Assembly (NCBI GenBank): GCA_009760855.2
Contig: WPIO01000276.1
Location: 18,016-82,015, forward strand
DNA: 64,000 nucleotides
DNA from: Cristatella mucedo
Taxonomy: Eukaryota > Bryozoa > Phylactolaemata > Cristatellidae
Reading direction: 5' to 3'
Shown in pieces: positions 58,470 through 64,000 of this stretch (the first letter of the stretch is position 1; each line of letters starts with the position of its first letter). Under the pieces are notes generated by a model. The model had not been told where the DNA came from and searched no databases. It worked only from the letters and a program-made list of their open reading frames with translations. The position numbers and the translations under genes are program-made.

Positions 58470-59390
58470 ATGCAAATAGTAGAAGAAGAAGATCCTGATA
58501 GATTAGCTAGAATAGTACAATGTGCTAAGGAAGTATTACATAGATCAACAGTTTTAATCAATGAAGATACGGATGAATCATAGAGTAAATCTTAGTGGTT
58601 ATGTCACAAAAATGAATGGTTATCTAGTGTCAGATCCTGATGCAAATGGAAAGATAATTTTTAACCTTAGTGATCTTTTAATCTTTCATATACAGTAACA
58701 AAAAGCAATGCAGATTCAAATTTCATGGTATCTGGAAATGGATCAATATATTTGAAAGGTGTAGCTGCCACTAATCTTGGTCAATGAGTTAATCCAAGTG
58801 ATGCTACTAATGTTAGTCAGTTACGCAATTATGTAAGAAATTTGATGATGCAATGACTGGCGATCTAAATATAAATGGATTTGCTATTACTTCTACCTAT
58901 CGGAATTCAAATAAAACTACACCTAGTGTTTTTCCTGAAGATTGTATGTTACTTATGGTGGATTAAAACGAAATGTAATGCTAACAGGTTATCCTGCAAC
59001 TAACAATTAAAATATGAATATTAACTCAATAATTATTATTGCTGATCCTGTTAATCCTGCTTATGCTGCAACAAAATCTTACGTTGGCAAAACAGTAAAA
59101 AAAATAACAGAAGTAATTCCTGTATCATTAAATCCAAGATTTATGAATTGCAATATAAATACATCTGTTGCTTATTCTTGGCAAAGGAAGAATGTTCCAC
59201 CCTTAATAATAGTAATCGTGATGGTAATTGGTTCATCCAACTGTGTATTCCTACGACCAAGTATTCAAGGCCACTTAAAACAAAGTCTTCTACAGAAATA
59301 ACACAAGCAATAATAGATATTTCTACAAATGGTTCTTTACAATGGCCAAAGAAGGTAACCGTTGATACAGGAAAAGAGATTAAAGGATAG
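58470..59390 (+). pseudogene. Phage-like fibre protein, VLE copy D
   Basis: ATG at 58470 (QIVEEEDPDRLARI). A GYLVSDPDANG block and VNPSDATNVSQL near 58790-58825 lead to DAMTGDLNINGFAITS at about 58848-58893. This is the classic shaft/head motif of tail fibres and trimeric adhesins. A second fibre-like repeat, DPVNPAYAATKSYVGKTV, is at 59047-59100. The C-terminal part (DGNWFIQLCIPTTKYSRPLK, DISTNGSLQWPKKV; open 59148-59390) could be the receptor-binding head. Several frameshifts and stops. Such a protein would mediate attachment to the host cell surface. Confidence 0.6.
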
Positions 59391-59945
59391 TTTGCAAAAG
59401 AAATGAAAACAGACTTGGAACACGGGTAATATGAAACTACTAGTGAAAAGAGTGTTGAATTAGTGAAAGAAGGAAACGAATAGTAGCAGAAAGAGCCTTT
59501 ATTGTGCAACATGAAAAGAAATTACAAAGCATTAATAAATGAGATTATGTTAGAAACAAAGAGTACATTGATAGTTTAAAAAAGATTATTAATTACCTAA
59601 ATAATAGTATTGCAAGCACAATTGGTGAAGAACTTGGTAAGGCAATCAAAAAAGAAATCGTAAAACTAAATAAACAAAATATCATAGAGAGGGGAACGAC
59701 AAAAAATAGAACTAGGAACAACTACTACATATTTATTAGAACCAGGTGTAGGATAAGATGAATAAGGAAGAGCTACAGATCAGATATGAAGTTTAACTAA
59801 ACACATTATTGTTAGAATAGTGGTAATGAAAGGCTAATCAGTACGTTATTGGGTCAATGATGTTGAAAAGAGTTTGCTAGAGAAAAACTACAAGTAATTA
59901 AACAGAAGAAGCTTGTTTTGGTGAACGTTCCATTAAAATATCTTC
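59391..59945 (+). pseudogene. Coiled-coil ORF, VLE copy D
   Basis: Two broken parts. AKEMKTDLEHG (59395-59428) is followed by a Lys/Glu-rich run to 59480. A second frame, RIVAERAFIVQHEKKLQSINK, then TGA 59540-59542, then DYVRNKEYIDSLKKIINYLNN continues into a helical Lys-rich stretch to about 59690. The remnant of the RYWV block is near 59835. Heptad-like spacing suggests a coiled coil. Role unknown; possibly virion-associated. Confidence 0.45.
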
Positions 59946-60115
59946 AAACTCTTCTTTTGTAGTTACTTCATCAGATAAAGAGTGTGCCATCATGGAAATA
60001 AATTTTGAATTAGATTCTAGGGTAGATCTTTTACATGTGTCGATTTTAGCAAGAACACCATGAATTGGTACCATCATTGCAGCTAGTGCTGAAAAGAAAC
60101 AGACTACATGTGTAC
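59910..60115 (-). CDS. Small conserved convergent ORF, VLE copy D (open)
   Basis: On the minus strand about 66 codons are open, with the same blocks as in copies A and B: PIHGVLAKI, CKRSTLES, EEFEDI and MERSPKQASSV, ending at TAA 59912-59910. Substitutions relative to copy B include several conservative ones. The start is uncertain and it may be the last exon or the C-terminus of a longer gene lost at the nLTR-A junction. Confidence 0.45.
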
Positions 60116-60155
60116 TATCAGGAAATTAATCATAACAATAATATTAAAGTACTTG

Positions 60156-61105
60156 CTAAAGCGCGCTCAGAGAACCCATTATCTTTCTAGGCGATTTACA
60201 TTTGCAGCAAAGGGAAACGCGATTGAATGGTGAGTAATATCATGCTTAATGAAAAAACATGTATAACATGGTTAGGGGTGAGTTGCACGAGGTCAGCATG
60301 TGAATGTGGTTAGTGGCAGCATGCACAGTGTCACCACACATAAGCACATCAAGAATGAATCACAAGGACCCACTAAATGCTGTCCTAAATAGGTGTTTTT
60401 ATGTTTTTTTTTAATGTAATCAAGTCAGGGCACGTTCTGACACAAGTAGGGAGTGAGTTCCTAGCTTTGAGAGCATACCAATTAAATGCACGGTTTTTAA
60501 AAGATTTGAGGTTTGTACGAGGTATTGGTAAACTGTTGGATTCGGAAAAGCAGGTGATACGATGCTTGGACTGGCGGGGGTGCAGTTCTGAGATAGGCTG
60601 GAGCCAAAGAATGAAGTGACCTAAAAGTGAGTAAAAAAGCTGTGAAGTCGATCCGTTGATTGAATGGTAGCCAGTGCAGGTCACTGAAAAGTAGGGTGAT
60701 GTGGCTACTTCGACGCTCACGACAGACAAGCCTAGCTTCCGAGTTTGGCACTAGCAGTAATCGCCTGATTGGACAGGCTGGTAGGCAAGCAAGCAGTGAG
60801 TGACAGAAGTCAAGACGGGATGACACAAATGTATGGACTAACTTAGACGTGGTATCCTTATTTATTTTCCTTATGTATTATTTATTATTTATCCTTTATT
60901 ATGATCCTTATTTACAAGCCTGAATTTCAGCAATGATATGTGGCTGAAAGTAGGCAGACTTGACAGTAGAGCTGATGTGGTCGACTAACGAGAGGTCAAT
61001 TTGGTACACGACAACTAGATTTCGAGCTGATTCACCTGGAGATATGCTGGCAGAGGCAATTTTGAGCGTCAGCCTTCCCAATTTCTGAATCACACTTGAA
61101 GCTCA
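60156..61105 (-). mobile_element. nLTR-A8, 3' part
   Basis: 3' UTR at 60160-60390, C-terminal block in 60826-60385 (two overlapping frames from a frameshift), and thumb block 61093-60908 (IQKLGRLTLKIASASI). A short TTATTTATTATTT expansion lies at 60860-60900. Confidence 0.8.
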
Positions 61106-62530
61106 CTTGTAATGTGGTTTCCAAAGATATCCTCTAAATTTTGACCAAAGTCAATCTCCTACTGGTCCCAGAGCCACTCCATTCATTATGTCGTGCAAAA
61201 AGTGCATCCAAGTTAATTATTCAAAGTTATCTAATGTCAAAAAAAAGATTAAAGTCTTGCTTAGTTTAAGGGCCAGAGGGCACGTCAGGGATTGCATGCA
61301 TTATTTTGATTGCGATTATTGTTTGGAAATACTAATTAGCTAGAAACATGAGCAAGCAAAAGTTTTTAAATGCTTTTAAAATCAGTAGATTTACGTAAAC
61401 GAAAGTACACAGCCTGCTGAAATGCAAGTGATAGCATGAAGGGAGATACGTCGAGCCTGCTTCGAAAGATGGCCGCAAAACCTTCGAGCAGAAGAAACTG
61501 TCAGATTATTTCAAGAAAGTAGTTGCAAGGGTCTCAGCTTTGATATAAAGTGCTAGCTCTTCACGACCCAGGTTGTGAGCTTGAGTACTGCAGCAGGCAA
61601 TCATTTATTGTAAACTGCAAGCGGCATCATTGCCATTGAGGCTCTTCTGCTATTATTGAATGAGGCTGATTGATCGGCGAACCTCTACTTTACTTTAAAT
61701 GGCCGCCCCACTCTTTGAGTTATCTATGCGACAGCTCTTCCCAGTCAGTTGATATCAATGATATCACGATTCGGTTAATTACAAGCAGGGCTAGTACACT
61801 GTAAAGGCAGATCAATTATATTCATGGATGTATAAGCATTAATTTTAAAGTTTCTTCACTTGCCTTGTAATTATTTCCATCACTAATTTTGCAGCAAGCT
61901 TTCGTATACTTTTATCAAAAGTTTCCAGTAATTCAGATCACTTGTAATGTTGTTTCAAAAGATATCCTCTAGATTTTGACCAAAGTGAATCTCCTACTGT
62001 TCCAACAGCTACGCCATTCATTCTGTCGTGCGAAAAGTGCGTCCAAGTTAATTAATCCAAGTTATCTAATGTCGGAAAAGATTAAAGTTACATTAACTTC
62101 ATTAGCATAACAAAAGTCGGTATTGTTAGCTGAACCCTGACTTAGGTTACGATTGCACTCAAGAGTTCGCTATAGGTGGCTCTGTCAGTTGCCAGCCAGT
62201 GCACGAGGTTCTGGTGTCGTACGGGAAACTTACTGAACGTCCGAGCCGATCGGGAGGGGAAAGGGGGGTTATTAACTTCCTGAAACGTGACTATAAGACC
62301 TACCAAGCAGGTTTCGGCAAGCCCCCTAATGAAAACTGATCATGAGATGAGAACTGTTCATGTTCATGTGATTAAACTCAATCGGTCGGTGCAATCAGGC
62401 TCTTACAGTCGGTGCAAGATGAGGCAGCAAGGCTTGACTGTAGTGAGCATGAGTGACTGTAAACGTAAAAGCAACCATTTGCGATTAGGTAGCATTGTCC
62501 GTGGAAACCCTCCTATAAGCACGTTCGCCA
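61106..62530 (+). repeat. Repeat Y copy 2
   Basis: Collinear with 24051-24925 plus an extra 61380-61760 block. That block includes a box-B-like GTGAGCTTGAGTACTGC near 61575, reminiscent of the tRNA-like segment. No gene. Confidence 0.5.
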
Positions 62531-63440
62531 GCCTTTAAATCGAAATCAGTCTCTTCTCTACGGCGTTTTGTATCTGCTCCTCTAATAGGTGATGCTTTTG
62601 TGTGACCACCACATGCTCGAAATGTAGGTGTCGTCTTTAACAGCTGCCTCAATTTCAAAAGCTTCATTCAGAAAACTGCCTCTACAGCTTGCCATTACAT
62701 CCGATATCTATCCAAGATTAGGAGCTCTCCCACAGTGGCGTGTAAACAATTTAACTAGCTCTATAGTTCTGTCTCGGCTTGATTGCTGTAATTCCCTTTT
62801 TGCTTTGCTGCCAAAGGAAGCTAGTATGCCACTACAGCGAATTAGGAATATGGCTGCAAGCTTGGTCTTCATGTGCCAGCGGTTTGAGACCGTGTCTCCT
62901 TTAATAAAAGAGCTAGGATGGTTGCCGGTTGAGCAAGGGATACAGAGCAAAGTTCTTCTGCTGAACCACAAGGCCCTCCACGGCTTGGCTCCTTCGTACC
63001 CAGCTGAACTGCTGCATATGTTTCAGCCTGTTCGCGCCCTCAGGTCCTGTGTGGACAATAAATTAGCTGTCCCATCCCTCTACTTAAAGACATTTGGCGT
63101 CAGAAGCTTTAGCTCTGCTAAAGTCCTAGACTGTGGAACTCGCTTCGACAATTCTTACGGAGCGTCAACTACTCTCCTACTGCCGACTGCTGCACTTCTT
63201 TTTCAGCTGTCCTGAGCTGCTACTTCTATGGTACTAAATACTGCAAATGCTCTCCTGGTTTTGCTATATTTCCCACTTTCTCTTTGTTGCGTGAGCCGAA
63301 GTCTGTTGGGTACCGAATGCATACCGAAAGACGTGTAGGCTATGAGTGGGCTATACGAAACTCTCTTGCTTAACACCCACGTGGTCTTTACGACTTTGTG
63401 GAGTTACAGACGGAGGTACATTACATTACGTTACATTACA
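62531..63440 (+). mobile_element. nLTR-B7, 3' part
   Basis: Thumb and C-terminal block (open 62628-63215: VSPLIKELGWLPVEQGIQSKV, GLAPSYPAELLHMFQPVRALRSCVDNKLAVPSL), family 3' UTR, and tail of ACATT/ACGTT repeats at 63419-63440. Confidence 0.85.
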
Positions 63441-64000
63441 GTGGTGGGCCGTTCAATTTTAGTTGGTGCTGGCAGGACATTGGGCCGATATCACAGCCTT
63501 TACGTAGCTCTATCTCCGATCCGCATGCATCGTACGTAACACTAGTCCCCTAACGACTAAATCGTGGCAGTGGCCTGGCGGTCGCCATTAGAGACAGCTG
63601 ATACGCCCTCGTTTGTTTATATAGCCTTCCCACTTTCGGCTATGGGCACAGCTCCTGTAGCAGGATGGAAAGGATGTGAGCAGGCTCTTTGCCAAAGATG
63701 ACATAGCGAGCCGAAATAGCTGCTATGGACACTGTGCCCATAGCATATAGCCGAAACGTCGCTCAATCTCTAAATAGATGATACCACATTAGTTGTTAGG
63801 GCAAAGAAATTCTCAGCCATTACTCGTGATAGTTCAAGGTAGGCTTTACTTCATGGAGGCGTCCGAAGTCGTAGCAGCTGTAGTTTTTGTTTCTATTTAT
63901 CCACAATTCGACCGGACACACTGGGTTCGCCGGCACACTGCCAGTGCAGGCAGACCGGTAAGTGCCCTGAACCACTCCAGGGTCAAAGAGCTGGTGGCTG
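63441..64000 (-). repeat. Repeat Z copy 3 (runs off the window)
   Basis: Same as 25831-26460 in the same order after an nLTR-B tail. Includes the complementary TATATAGCC motif near 63620 and the GGACACTGTGCCCATAG half-palindrome near 63725. Confidence 0.6.

Larger units (their letters stand above)
56087..60155 (+). mobile_element. Virus-like element copy D (fullest copy)
   Basis: About 4.1 kb, AT-rich. Genes in order: end of an upstream ORF, capsid, nuclease, fibre and coiled-coil ORF on plus, then a small convergent ORF on minus. Gene spacing is very tight (7 bases before the capsid ATG). Neither end shows a terminal inverted repeat that I can see; the left side is truncated and the right side is the shared nLTR-A junction. 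I found no polymerase, ATPase or integrase, so this is a partial genome. The combination suggests a relative of the Polinton/adintovirus/polinton-like group, or another double-jelly-roll virus. Confidence 0.65.

Noticed and set aside
56200-60155. Possibility that the VLE is mitochondrial DNA inserted in the nucleus (TGA read as Trp)
   Set aside because: None of the recognisable animal mitochondrial genes (cox, cob, nad, rRNA) is present, and the gene content is capsid, nuclease and fibre. The code resemblance alone does not support it.

Overview
The window looks like a repeat-rich stretch of nuclear DNA from an invertebrate animal. The main reason is the abundance of non-LTR retrotransposon fragments whose reverse transcriptase (RT) core (AFDTIDH, GVPQGSVLGP, YADDTQLYL) and microsatellite 3' tails resemble the CR1/L2/Rex group. 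Several segments also look intron-containing, with AG/GT-flanked exons. I cannot name the species. I recognise no conventional housekeeping gene. Nearly everything is mobile or virus-derived DNA, broken, nested and duplicated in both orientations.

Main components. (1) nLTR-A and nLTR-B are two non-LTR families, with about 11 and 9 fragments. All are 5'-truncated; A ends in an ATT-rich tail and B in an ACATT-rich tail. (2) A virus-like element (VLE) is present in three copies: A at 1101-3635 (minus), B at 12366-17690 (plus, split by nLTR-B1) and D at 56087-60155 (plus, fullest). Its gene order is a short ORF end, a double-jelly-roll-type major capsid protein (MCP) candidate, a YqaJ-type nuclease, a phage-like fibre protein and a coiled-coil ORF, with a small convergent ORF on the other strand. 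TGA codons interrupt otherwise readable frames where tryptophan would fit. (3) The Q element is about 5.6 kb with a glutamine-rich, apparently spliced gene, followed by a 2-kb repeat W containing a TG microsatellite. It occurs at 3640-11310 (plus), 34960-26636 (minus), 48440-44166 (minus, Q only) and 40880-43085 (plus, internally deleted). (4) A gag-like ORF at 35253 runs into a GC-rich 21/18-bp array. (5) Minisatellite blocks of about 30-bp units built on CTATCTCAGTG lie between 36.5 and 54.2 kb. (6) Smaller repeats are V (with inverted arms), Y, Z and a tRNA-like segment.

Layout: nLTR-A / VLE-A / Q1 / W1 / V1 / VLE-B (with nLTR-B1 inside) / nLTR-A / unassigned / nLTR-B / unassigned / V2 / Y-nLTR-B-Z / tRNA-like / W2 / nLTR-A3 / Q2 / gag-like ORF / minisatellites / Q4 remnant-W3-tRNA-like-Z-nLTR-B / Q3 / minisatellites with nested nLTRs / nLTR-A and nLTR-B / VLE-D / nLTR-A / Y-nLTR-B-Z. 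Shared junctions show that much of this arose by segmental duplication of composites rather than by independent insertion. All similarity statements come from reading the sequence by eye; no alignment or database search was run, and boundaries are generally good to about 10-30 bases.
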